Positions 11,014-20,747 of a stretch of DNA of 64,000 bases are shown in pieces. Made by a program: the position numbers and the translations under genes. The stretch comes from Brachypodium distachyon (taxonomy: Eukaryota; Streptophyta; Magnoliopsida; Poales; Poaceae). Where the stretch lies: the NCBI RefSeq assembly GCF_000005505.3, contig NC_016133.3:54773237-54837236 (forward strand), in the 5' to 3' direction. How positions within the stretch are numbered: the first letter of the stretch is position 1; each line of letters opens with the position of its first letter. The notes under the pieces were generated by a model. That model did not search any database. It was not told where the DNA came from and was given only the letters and a program-made list of their open reading frames with translations.

Positions 11014-12249
11014 GAAGCATATTTGATCTAACTTTGTGGGATCTAATAAGTAGTTAGAGTCAGTTTATCCGATGATATTGGATTTATGATATCTCTTGTC
11101 CATCTTCTCATGGTTTAAATGGATCTTTCTCTACGTCTAGAGATTGAACAACCATGAGAGATTCGATGGATAATATTTGTTTATGTTAAAAATTTCCAAC
11201 ACTTTCTGGATATAGGTAGCTCGGTGTACCTTAATACCTGAGATAAGGTGTTCGAGTTTTAAACCCAAGTAAATTTGGTTTTACCCGGATCCTTCATCTC
11301 AAATTCCGTCTTTAGGTGATTGTACGTTTCATCAAACTTCTTGATGTATACAGTTGGACAATCATCATTGTTTGAGTAGTCCTTCAGTGGAAGAAACTCA
11401 TTAGTCGGTTGTACCAATTGTCCCGGCTATGTTAATAAGCCATGTACTGACTTATTAAGGTTTTACACTATACATGTTGCCCCTTTCATGTGTATTCGGA
11501 AATTGGGATTCCTTGAGGAACCTGTATGTCCAAATTAAGTGACTCATAAAGACATTTTTGTCACGACGTCTATCAGTTGCATAAACAGATGATTTAGAAT
11601 TGCAATTGAAATATGTTATCGGAAAATGATTCCACACATATATGGAGAATTGGTTTCAAGTATCTGCGTGAACCCTTGTGCTACAAGCTTCGCTTTTGAG
11701 TCTCACCACCTCGTTATTTTCATTCCGGTTTCGGAAGAAATTGGTGTAGGTATTACTTTCGCTGATACTTTCCTTTTATTGAGCGAAGCAGATTCTGCTT
11801 GCATTGCATCCTTCGATTGAATCCAGTCCGAATGTTTACACACTATGCCATGGCCATGGTCTTTGGACCAGGATCATTTGGGAGGTTGTTTGCAATTATA
11901 GCACAGAAATGTATGTCGACAATTTTGTAGTTTTTCGATAATTCTCCAAAATCTAGATACTTGTGCATGGTTTAGTGTGTAGATCAGACACACGTGATAT
12001 CATCTTATAGATGATTATGTACCCAGGATGACTATTCGCAGTTTCCCAATGCGGTCAAGTCTAGATATTCCGATGTCCCAGTCGTTGTGTGCACTATTGA
12101 GCTGGATTTGTGGAGGTTTGCCTTCCACTGGGCGTATACTACCCATTTGGTATCTATCAACGTGAAGTTGAATTGCATTTACTATTTTTTTAGAGTATAC
12201 TCAGAACTTTCCTTTGTTGCTTGCGAGAAGCTAAATCATGTACTGTGGC

Positions 12250-12600
12250 CGTACTTCTCCCCCTCATGATGGAGAGTTGAGTGGTTTTTTAATTGGTACA
12301 TCCACTCTTTCAGGCACATTAGTGGCATGATTAGAGAATTTAATGATACCTTTGTAGTCAGTAAATGAGTATGGCAGATTATTTGCAATGTGTTGCAAAT
12401 GAATGATTTTCTAAACTTGAGGTTCAGATCCTTGAGTACGTGGATTTGAGGAGAAAATGTGCTAGACATTCTTATTGATTTCCTGGCATTCTTTCTGGTA
12501 CTTGAAATCTCCCCCTAATGCCTGGAAATGCTCCTTGGTGATATAGGCAGTGTACTGGCCATAAATAACTCCCCCTGACAGGGACTTGAGGTATTTGTAA
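12250..12600 (-). pseudogene. Copia Pol linker remnant between integrase and RT
   Basis: Read on the minus strand in one frame, 12600-12480 gives phrases such as KEHFQALGGDFKYQKECQEI. In a shifted frame, 12400-12270 gives NVPERVDVPIKKP. These resemble the variable segment between integrase and reverse transcriptase in grass Copia elements. The two frames are separated by a shift, so the gene is dead. Confidence 0.55.
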
Positions 12601-12639
12601 GTGACGGAAAATACAGTTATTCCTCAGATAGATCCCAAA

Positions 12640-12980
12640 TCTGTGAAGGTTATCACTAAAAAGTGATTTAGATCTCTCAGTAATACGCGAAAAATTCGCT
12701 GCTTTCATTAAGGTGTATGTTCCCACGGAACATTCAACGCTATTTAGCATTTTACCGTTAGTGAAAGTCTATACTACCTTGTGTTATGTTTAATTTAAAT
12801 ATTAGGAAGAGCACATTGAAGGTAGTCATTGTGTCAATTTCTGACATAACGTAGACCTCTCAGTAGTACGCGAGAAATTCGCTGCTTTCAATAAGGTGTA
12901 TGTTTCCACGGAACATTCAACACCATTTAGCATTTTACCGTTATTGAAAGTCTGTAGTAACTTGTGATCCCAAATATAAA
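12640..12980. repeat. Direct duplication of about 120 bp inside the Copia element
   Basis: The block at about 12657-12785 is repeated at about 12850-12970 with few differences, sharing CGGAACATTCAAC and TTTAGCATTTTACCGTTA. It lies on the 5' side of the linker remnant and is probably a replication or recombination scar in the element. Confidence 0.75.
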
Positions 12981-13299
12981 TCTGAGGTAATCGTCTTTCA
13001 AATTGCAAAATACATAATTAATTAAGCCAATTGAGCTTATAAACATCATGGGCTTAATATAAGCGGATAATATTGTTATTGTACCAACATTCATGTTGCA
13101 CGAATTGCTAAAAACAAATACATTTGAACATGAAAACATTTACATTCATACGTATTTTGGAATTTAAAACTCAACAGAACGATGCATGGAGATGTAAATA
13201 AAAATAGAAGTAAACATGACATGATATCCAAAACATGATAAGTAAGTAGTGTATCTACAGTACTATTAGTTGGACTTGTTTGCAATTATCCGTATAAAC

Positions 13300-14653
13300 C
13301 GGATTCTGTTTGCAAACTTGTAAGCCTGAGGTCCTAGTACAGAAAATGAACGGATGTTGGCAGAATTATGATAAAGTCCGAGGAATCAATAGAAAATCCA
13401 AGGGATAGAAATCCCCATCCGTCCCGTGCTCTGCGATGAGAAATCCCCAAATCGCCGCCACTGAGGCGCCGGGAAGGACCGCGCCATGGTGCGCCACCCA
13501 TTGGACGCCGCACTTGAGGTTTTCGCGGGGAGGAGGCTGTGGCAGAGTGCTGCCACTGGAGGTTGCGCCGTCGGGCGCTGCTGGTTGGCCGCGTGGAGCC
13601 GAGGCACCGAGGAGCGAGGCTGCTCGTCGCCGCCAATCTTGGTGAAGGGAGGTCGCCGAGGGCGACGCCCGTAGGCTGGCATTGAGGCCTACGGCCGCCT
13701 GCTCTTGGTGGAGCGGGGCTGTGCCGAGGGCCGAGTTGGGACGGAGGTTGTCAGGCGACGGCTGTGCCGCCCCCGAAGACGGCATGGCCGTTGGTGTACC
13801 ATGTGCGTCGACGACGACTGAAAACGACGAAGATGTAGGGGCGCAGAAGCAAAAGGTAGCCTTCATGGCTACAAGTAACCACAGATCGGGAGAAAACAGT
13901 GAGAAACAACTTGATTTCTTACTTACTCACCGTTATGATTTCTTGATATTCTCTGATTTGATTGATCCCATCGATTTTCAAAGATTTCCTGAGATCGGTT
14001 TCTTCCTCTTCTGTGTTCTTCCTCTTGATCTTCTTCTCTTTGTTATGATTTGATATAGTTCGTAGAGGGATTGTGATTAGAACATCAATCAATTAGTACA
14101 TAAATATAATTAGAGGGAAGGCTTGATTAGAGGAATCAATCGTGCAGATTGATTTTTACTTCCTGTAAAAGCATGAGTTCTATTCATACTACAATCGATT
14201 TCCTGAGATCGGTTTCTTCGGCTTCTTCTCTGTTCTTAATTTTGGCTGTCCGTTCCGATTGCTAGGCACGAAGTAATGCAATGATTAATTCGTTAGTTGT
14301 CGTGAAGAAATTAATCAATATGATCGCATGTATGCAGGAAGCAGCATCATGATTGTTCTTCCAATCCATCGATGCATGTTTGTCCTTCAGGTGTAGATAT
14401 CTTCGCTGGCTTGATTGATTCAGAGATCGGTTGCTTCTGATCTATCTTTTCTGAATTTCATTGGGAATGCATAAAATCAAATTGTGATTAATCAGTTCAT
14501 CAATAGCATAGGAGAAAACGAAAAATAGGCAGATGGAATGTTTGATTAGATAAATCAATCGTCTAGATCAATTTCTGTTTCCTGTACAAGCATGCGTGTG
14601 CTTGTTCTGATCATCCAAAAGATCGATTTCTTCTTCTGATCTTGATGATGCTT
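13300..14653 (-). other. GC-rich leader or captured sequence inside the Copia element
   Basis: Between the 5' LTR and the polyprotein remnants lies 1.3 kb with a sharply different composition. It consists of a GC-rich block at 13400-13830 with an open minus-strand frame of 166 codons, preceded (on minus) by T-rich sequence with repeats of CTGAGATCGGTTTCTTC at 13988, 14200 and nearby. The ORF is proline/alanine-rich and has no recognisable domain. It may be the natural untranslated leader of this family or a captured host fragment. Confidence 0.45.
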
Positions 14654-14880
14654 AGAGTAAACGAGATTGAGACTAAGCAAATGATTCAAGTGTGTGTTCT
14701 TTATTGATGCTCATTGTATATAAAGGATTACAAGGGATTACAAGGGATGCCACCAAAAGGTGTCTATTGGAAGAGATGCCACCAAAGGATAACAGTTACA
14801 TATTCGAGAGAAAGGGAAGGCACTTGTCCCTTAAACATGGATTCCTACATATTTAACATGTGCTAAATATAATTCTAACA
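14654..14880 (-). repeat. 5' LTR of the Copia element, internal end truncated
   Basis: The copy matches the other LTR closely up to AGAGTAAACGAG. It then departs into unrelated sequence about 12 bases before the expected CA end, so the LTR end and primer-binding site are lost. On the right it ends exactly at the target duplication GCAAC (14881-14885). Confidence 0.85.
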
Positions 14881-14885
14881 GCAAC

Positions 14886-14990
14886 CATGGCGTTAATTTC
14901 TATATACCTGTTTGTGAGGATGCAATTGTAAAGGAACTACCTGCAAAATCTTCTGTTTGTATGAAATTAGGCAGACGGTGAATACGTAAT
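14886..14990 (+). pseudogene. Fragment encoding a CEDA...VKELPAKSSV repeat
   Basis: The plus strand reads VCEDAIVKELPAKSSVC, then stops at TGA. The core 14910-14960 is the inverted copy of 15319-15361, with a perfect match over 43 bases. It begins directly at the Copia target site, so the retrotransposon landed next to or within the source sequence. I do not know the protein; it looks like one unit of an acidic repeat protein. Confidence 0.5.
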
Positions 14991-15289
14991 GGTGATCTGG
15001 ATTCTGGAAGCTAGTGGGGCTCACCGAATAAAGCCAATTCGAAGTACTTTTCATGTGCAACGTTTTTTCAGTTGTAAGTCATCAAAAAGAATTACTTGGA
15101 ACTGCCAAAAGACATCAAAGACCACGAAGTGCTTCATTCAGGACACAACACACAATTGTACAAGTGGAGCAAAAAAAACCGATCATGACATGAAACCAAC
15201 AGAAAGGGCAGAAGACAATTTAGAATATAATGTAAAATTGAACAACAGATTGAAAATTGAACTATTGCATGAGTTCAATAAATTTTCAC

Positions 15290-15510
15290 ACATGGACTTC
15301 CTTGACAGTTGCATCCTCACAAACAGAAGATTTTGCAGGTAGTTCCTTTACAATTGCATCTTCAAGGTCATCATCTTCAAACTACTCTGCTGATTGTGTT
15401 GGACCTTTGCAGTTGCATCCTCGCAAACAGAAGATCGTGTATGCATTTCTTTTATGGATGCATCATCAAGGTCATCGTCTTCAAACTATTCCTGGCTGGT
15501 TGTGTTGGAA
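15290..15510 (-). pseudogene. Tandem acidic-repeat coding remnant
   Basis: On the minus strand two units of a 30-odd-residue repeat can be read. One contains DDDLDDASIKEMHTRSSVCE. The other, after a frameshift, contains DDDLEDAIVKELPAKSSVCE. The frameshift between units and the lack of flanking exons mark it as a remnant. It is probably from the same source as the inverted fragment at 14886-14990. Confidence 0.5.
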
Positions 15511-16782
15511 CCATAAAGAAGTCAAAGCCATAAACATGTCATTGCGACTTTGTGATGCATGTTGTCTGTAAAGACAAAAAATTAAAGCTTTTCTCCAACT
15601 CTCAGACATTGTCTGACCTACTGCGACAGAGCAGATCCTAGTGCAAAGGTAGAATTGACACAGGCAAGTCAGATTTCTCCCCAGCTCCAAATGTTAGACA
15701 TCAGTTCAAAAATTGAACCCATGCTACTCATTCATGGAAGCATCAAGGTATCCATGGTGAAGTAAATAGAAAAGCAGCAGGCTGGAGGCGGCCAACGCTC
15801 TGATCAAAGTAGTTCCTATTCCTTAATTCTTAAGAGGGAAAACAACTTGTGAAGGCATTATATTCGAGGCAACAACATTCTTCTTTGTCTACAAAATTTG
15901 ATCCGTAATTAATTTAATGCAGCAGCATGGTCTAGAACTCCATGAATAAATCTATGTCTATCGAGAAAAAAAAGGGTAGGATTTTAAATGCAGCAATAGA
16001 TTTTTGAGTGGCACCATCAAATCTTGCAAACTGGGAAGTACCAGGCTGCTGTCTCGGTCCAGCTACAGGAAAAAATAATCTGAGAGATGAACCAACTTAC
16101 TTAGCGGAGAAGTGAAGGAGCCAGTGTGCGGGAGCAAAGCCCAAGAAAACACAATAACAAGATGCACACATGTTATGGCAATCTAATTTATTCGTAGCAA
16201 CGCACGTACATTTAGCTAGTAATAGAAAGTAAGGAACAAAATAGTAGTACTCCGTTAGAACGTTAGGCAAAACATACAAGAAAATATAAGAGAAAGTTAG
16301 TGTTGCCATATGGTTCCATGACAGAATCAGTTGAATTGGGACATACAATTGGTAAGTTATTAAGTGGGGTGCTGACAGGGCATCCACTCTAGTAGAAAAA
16401 TCGTAAATATCATAAAGGAAGCGTATTTATTAAATACTCAAAGAAACATTTTGCATAAATCTAACGCGGACGATAGGAAGCATGGCTTCATTAACTGAAA
16501 GTTGAGCGGCAGAAGTGAGAACATACAGTTGGCCCTGTTGAAAAACTGTACTCTAACAGCGATCGCCCATTGAGGCTGTAATCCACAGAGGAGCCCGGTC
16601 TTATTGAACAACTCAAATGAACCAATATTGTACTTCTTCCGAAAGAGCCAATTGTGTGGAACAAGAAAAATTATTGTCAGTACTCAGAACATGATATAAT
16701 TTAACAAATTCCATGCGTATATGGAAAATAATTTGCATGCAAACAAGGATCCTCATTAGAAAATGCAACAAGCTGTGTGTAC
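15511..16782. other. Spacer with no gene seen
   Basis: AT-rich sequence; frames on both strands are short and unrecognisable. It may contain intron sequence of the helicase remnant that follows on the minus strand. Confidence 0.35.
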
Positions 16783-16870
16783 CTGAGAAACGATTTTCTT
16801 AATCTCAGGTTCAAAACCCATGTCTAGCATCCAATCTACCTCAATAGATATACACATTTGTCCATTAAGT
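16783..16870 (-). pseudogene. DEAD-box RNA helicase exon remnant
   Basis: The minus strand reads EVDWMLDMGFEPEIKKIVSQ, matching the motif II region of plant DEAD-box helicases (normally DEADRMLDMGFEPQIRKIV). It is followed by a donor CAG|GTACAC. The DEAD tetrapeptide itself reads IEVD, so the ATP-hydrolysis motif is destroyed. No other helicase motif is visible in the flanks. Confidence 0.7.
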
Positions 16871-18431
16871 TGTATGAAATTAGAAAATTCTACCAAGGAG
16901 TAGATCTCCATGCAACCAAGACATAACCGTACCATTTGATCTAAAACATATGACAGAACAATGAACAATTAGCCTTTCTTTTTCTTACCCAACTGCATGC
17001 AAGGTATAAATTCTCGTAACATGGCATATCTAACATGGGAAAAGAAACAGAGTGGTTACGAAAAAAGAAACAGGTTCCAGGCTATCACCGTTGGCTTGTT
17101 ATATTCTGAAGATCACTACCCAATTATATTGCAGACTAAACATTTTACTGAAAAATGCATATCATGCAAGGACAACATCAAAGGTCGCAAGGAATGCGAG
17201 GAACGTAATAGTTTGCCTGCAAGTGGCACCAAACTTACAAGATGGATTGTGCTTCTTGCTCTGTAGGCAGGCCATGAATGGCTTGATATATGTCAAGCAT
17301 TGCAGTTGTCGCACACACCAGGACTCAATAAATTCACTTGTAAACCCTTGAGTTCCAGGTGCATGGGAAAATTCCCCAGATAAACCAAATAGTTATGGCC
17401 GAAGAGTCAAATTTCAAATGAAGCAAAGAACTCACAAACTGGGTTCAAAAGTAATAGTTCAACCTTAGACAAAACCTAAAATAAAATCGCATGCAAGTAA
17501 ATAGAGGAAACTGCAGAAATGCAGGACTGCACGGTGCACGCTCAGCATCAACACAAAACACAAATCGGAAGTTTGTAGAACGTGAGTGAGTAATGGAAAG
17601 TGTACTGTGGCAATTTACATATCAGTTGAATTTCAACGTATCATTATCTTGAGTTTACTTCGTAAAAAGCTCTAGAACGATGTAATTATTACAGGTTTGG
17701 AGACAGTAACGCTAAAATGTATTCAGGTTCGAAACACAACAAAGGTAGTATGAACTGGAACCTAACCCAATTTATTAAATGAATCGGAACTAATATTTTT
17801 TTTTATGCTTGGACATCATACATATCATTCATGTTACCTTGGAACTGATACTGTTTTACTAAAAATGTAACCTTGACATTGCAATGTTTACAAATTCCAG
17901 TAAAGAGGCTAAAATAATCGCCAGTCAAAATTCAGAAACTGAAAAATATTTCCCACCAGATAGCAGATGGGGGATGTCTGCAATATTTTTTTCAGATGCT
18001 CTATTTGCAATAACAAGGAGACAAGCAAAGCCGGAAGTACAACCTCAAAGCTGGGAAGCTACCGAATTGAACTGTAAGCTATTCTGTTGATGAAATTGGG
18101 CAAGCTATTTGAGGGATCATTGCTCAAGTAGGTCTTGTCCAAGATCAGATGGAAAAGCGAACATAAAGAAATTTGCAAACATATTGGCTAGAACACGTCT
18201 ACAGAAACAAAAGAAGAAAGAAAAACTTATCTCAAATGGCGTGTCCTCACGAGGTGCATCCAAATATAGATCTTCCATAATATAAATATATGAATGGAAT
18301 AGTATATCTTTCAGGATGACCACCACGTGCAGGGTGTTCCATGCTTGATGCTGCATTTTAATTTAGCTACATGCGTGAAAGAAGTTTAAATAACACAATT
18401 TCAAAGTAAGACCATAAAATTAAAAAAATAC
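16871..18431. other. Spacer with no gene seen
   Basis: Several short open frames (for example 16997-17266 on plus) have no recognisable content and ordinary AT-rich composition. No repeat or element boundary was identified. Confidence 0.35.
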
Positions 18432-20242
18432 AAGTCGAGGGGGCAGCTGCCGCCGCAGGAGCTGCTCGACGATCTCTGCAGGTGCGTAGCCCTAACCCCC
18501 TCCGATCCCATCTCTCTCCGCAAGTTCATGCAACCCCGGACCGAATCGAGAATCCAATCCAATCCCCTTGCAGCCGGTTCGTGCTGAACGTGCCCAAGGA
18601 GGATTTGGAGTCGTTCGAGCGGATCCTGTTCCTGCTGGAGCAGGCGCACTGGTTCTACGAGGACAACTCGGTCGAGCACAACCCCTCCCTAAAGTCCCTC
18701 TAGCTGGAGCTTCCCCCGTGTAAAGAGGAGCAAAGATAAGAAGATCATACATGTGCAGTTAGAGAAGTAAACTTCTGGGCTTCATCCATGTTGTGATTTG
18801 CAGTTTCTGTCAAGCATATTGCACTTGCAGCAAGGCACTAATGTTGTTAGATTGCTGCACAGTCATCGTTTGGTTTGCTGAACATAAAGTCCTTGTGTTT
18901 ACAGATTAGTTTTCCACGATTTAAGTTCCAAAGCTCTAGATATTCTATGGCATCCCTACACTTCCCATTCTTCAGTAAACGTTTGAATCTTTTCATTGTT
19001 TATCACAATGTGAATCTTTAATTTGTATCATTTTTCACAATGAAAGTAAAGGGTACCATGCTTGATCAATGTATTGTATTCTTAATGTGTTCTTTGCTAC
19101 ATGGGAGTGTCAAGCTCCCTACTTTTCCACCCTACTTTCGTAAAATGGTACTCCCTCCGTCCCATATTAAGTGTCCAAATATTACATGTATCTAGACGCT
19201 TTGTAGGGACAGATACATCCATATTTGGATAAATTTGAGACACTTAATATGGGACGGAGGGAGTACAATTTAGCATCAGTTTGCCGTGTTGTTGCAAATT
19301 AGTTCTCTGCATAAATCACTTCAAGATCTGCAGGTGATCATGGTTTATCACTTTATCTTCTGTCCAGTTTGGAGCTTGTCCTGGCCATATTTTACCTGTT
19401 CATTACATAACTGATCTTCCCTAAGTGGCATTTATTTGCAAAATGATGCAGGTTCTGGAGGAAACTGGGTGTGATGTTTCTAAGCTTTTGAAAATGGATG
19501 ACCACATTGAAGTTTCAATTGGACAACAGAGAGTTCGTCTCTATATTATTACGGGCGTTAAGGTAGATACAGTGTTTGCACCTCAAACTAAGAAAGAGAT
19601 CAGTGTATGTAATTTTTCAGAGTTTTTTCTCATCTTTTCTTTTTGGGTGAAACACATTTTTATCCCACATGATTATATTAAGTCCAGGTTTTGAAGATAT
19701 GGTATTTGTATGGCATGGTGAATTGATCCAAAGAACTTACATGTTTAGTGTGTGATAGCTTCTCCTTTCTTAACAGATCATAAATAATGCCCTGTGACAT
19801 TGCATCGCAGCTGAGAAGTGGAACGTGTTAGTGACATGCTATTATTGTTGTTACCACTGACCGGATATAGGTTGTTCTTGTTTAGTTTGAATATTGCTGC
19901 CACATACTAAACTGCTTGCAAATCTTGTTATTATCACCTATACTATTGGATATAGCTTTGAGTTCACTAATGTTAGTGCGTGCTTGAGATTTGTTCATGC
20001 CTCTGCTTTACTGCTCCTTTTCCGTTTTGAACTTTTTTGGCTTAAATAAGTGAAAGAAGAACCACTGCTTTATGTGAATTTGGCAGGAGATCTCGTGGCA
20101 CAGAATTGATGATCTTCTATCTGCTAGTGATGATGCGATATCTCGTGGAGTGAGGTGGAAGCGCCGGCTCGTCGAGTCCCTGGGTCTCCTCCCCCAGCCT
20201 ACACGCCAGGTTGCTCACCGGGCGGCGATAGCACATCTCGGT
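18432..20242 (+). pseudogene. DCP2: DCP2 decapping enzyme pseudogene, internally deleted and fused
   Basis: DCP2 is the Nudix hydrolase that removes the mRNA cap. Four pieces are present. The piece at 18435-18480 encodes LPPQELLDDLC with no start codon, and the one at 18573-18703 encodes RFVLNVPKEDLESFERILF and the rest of Box A, then a stop after KSL. The piece at 19452-19604 encodes VLEETGCDVSKLL...TKKEIS, and the one from 20087 encodes EISWHRIDDLLSASDDAIS. Introns between pieces keep plausible GT-AG signals (ACAG, GCAG). The exons carrying most of the Nudix box are missing between 18703 and 19452. After ISRG the frame continues into unrelated sequence (RWKRRLVESLG) and stops near 20242. 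It cannot encode active decapping enzyme. A Stowaway MITE sits in the deleted interval. Confidence 0.8.
19151..19263. mobile_element. Stowaway MITE, 113 bp
   Basis: Ends CTCCCTCCGTCCCATATTAA and its inverted complement, flanked by TA on both sides (19149-19150 and 19264-19265). It lies inside the DCP2 remnant. Almost the whole element is a perfect-looking hairpin. Confidence 0.93.
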
Positions 20243-20747
20243 TAAGCTTGCATTGCCGTGTTGCTGGCCACATTTCTCCCAATTTTGGCAGGGCTGTCCT
20301 GTGTGGAGCTGATGGCGGCTGATCTACGAGTCCTCAAGGTTTATGTCGGTTCCTCGAAACGTGAATTCGTGCATCGGTTCCTCGGAAGCAAGCAGCAGCC
20401 TCAATCTCAACAACAACGTATCAAGTCCAAACCAGTTCTGCAAAAACAATGTGAACCGAAACCCAAGGAACAGCAGCAGCAGCAGCAGCAGCAGGCGCTT
20501 CAGCCCCCAGCCTTCCCTCCCCATTCCTACCCACCAGGTTCCTCACTCTACACAGCGAGATTAGATATCAATTAAACTACCTAACAAGAAGATATCAATT
20601 ATGCTTCACTGATGACACTTAACATTTCTTCTTCTTCTGAATTTGCTACGGCTGTCTTGCATGGAGCTGACGATGGCCGATCTCGCAGCCCTCAAGTTGT
20701 ACATCAACTACTACTATGCCATTCTCACCACTCCTCTGCCCCAGCCC
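20243..20747 (+). other. Chimeric stretch with a CAG run
   Basis: Several plus frames are open here, one of them glutamine-rich because of a CAG run at about 20472-20495. The phrase GGAGCTGATGGCGGCTGATCTACG near 20307 recurs in diverged form as GGAGCTGACGATGGCCGATCTCGC near 20664, so the segment contains an internal duplication. I do not recognise a protein family; it looks like shuffled exon fragments. Confidence 0.4.

Larger units (their letters stand above)
10023..14880 (-). mobile_element. Degenerate Copia LTR retrotransposon, minus orientation
   Basis: Two similar LTRs (10023-10251 and 14654-14880) bound 4.4 kb of internal sequence, and GCAAC flanks the whole element (10018-10022 and 14881-14885). 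Read on the minus strand, the LTR starts TGTTAGAATTATATTT and is preceded at its 3' copy by a purine tract TTAGGGGGAG, which fixes orientation. The order of the coding remnants, from an integrase-to-RT linker region (about 12600-12250) to RNase H (about 11013-10690), is that of Copia. All frames are broken by stops and frameshifts. The first 12 bases expected at the internal end of the right LTR are missing and no primer-binding site is seen there, so this copy could not replicate unaided. Confidence 0.85.

Noticed and set aside
13366..13866. 166-codon minus-strand ORF
   Set aside because: Lies inside the Copia element, proline/alanine-rich, no domain; treated as element leader, not a host gene.
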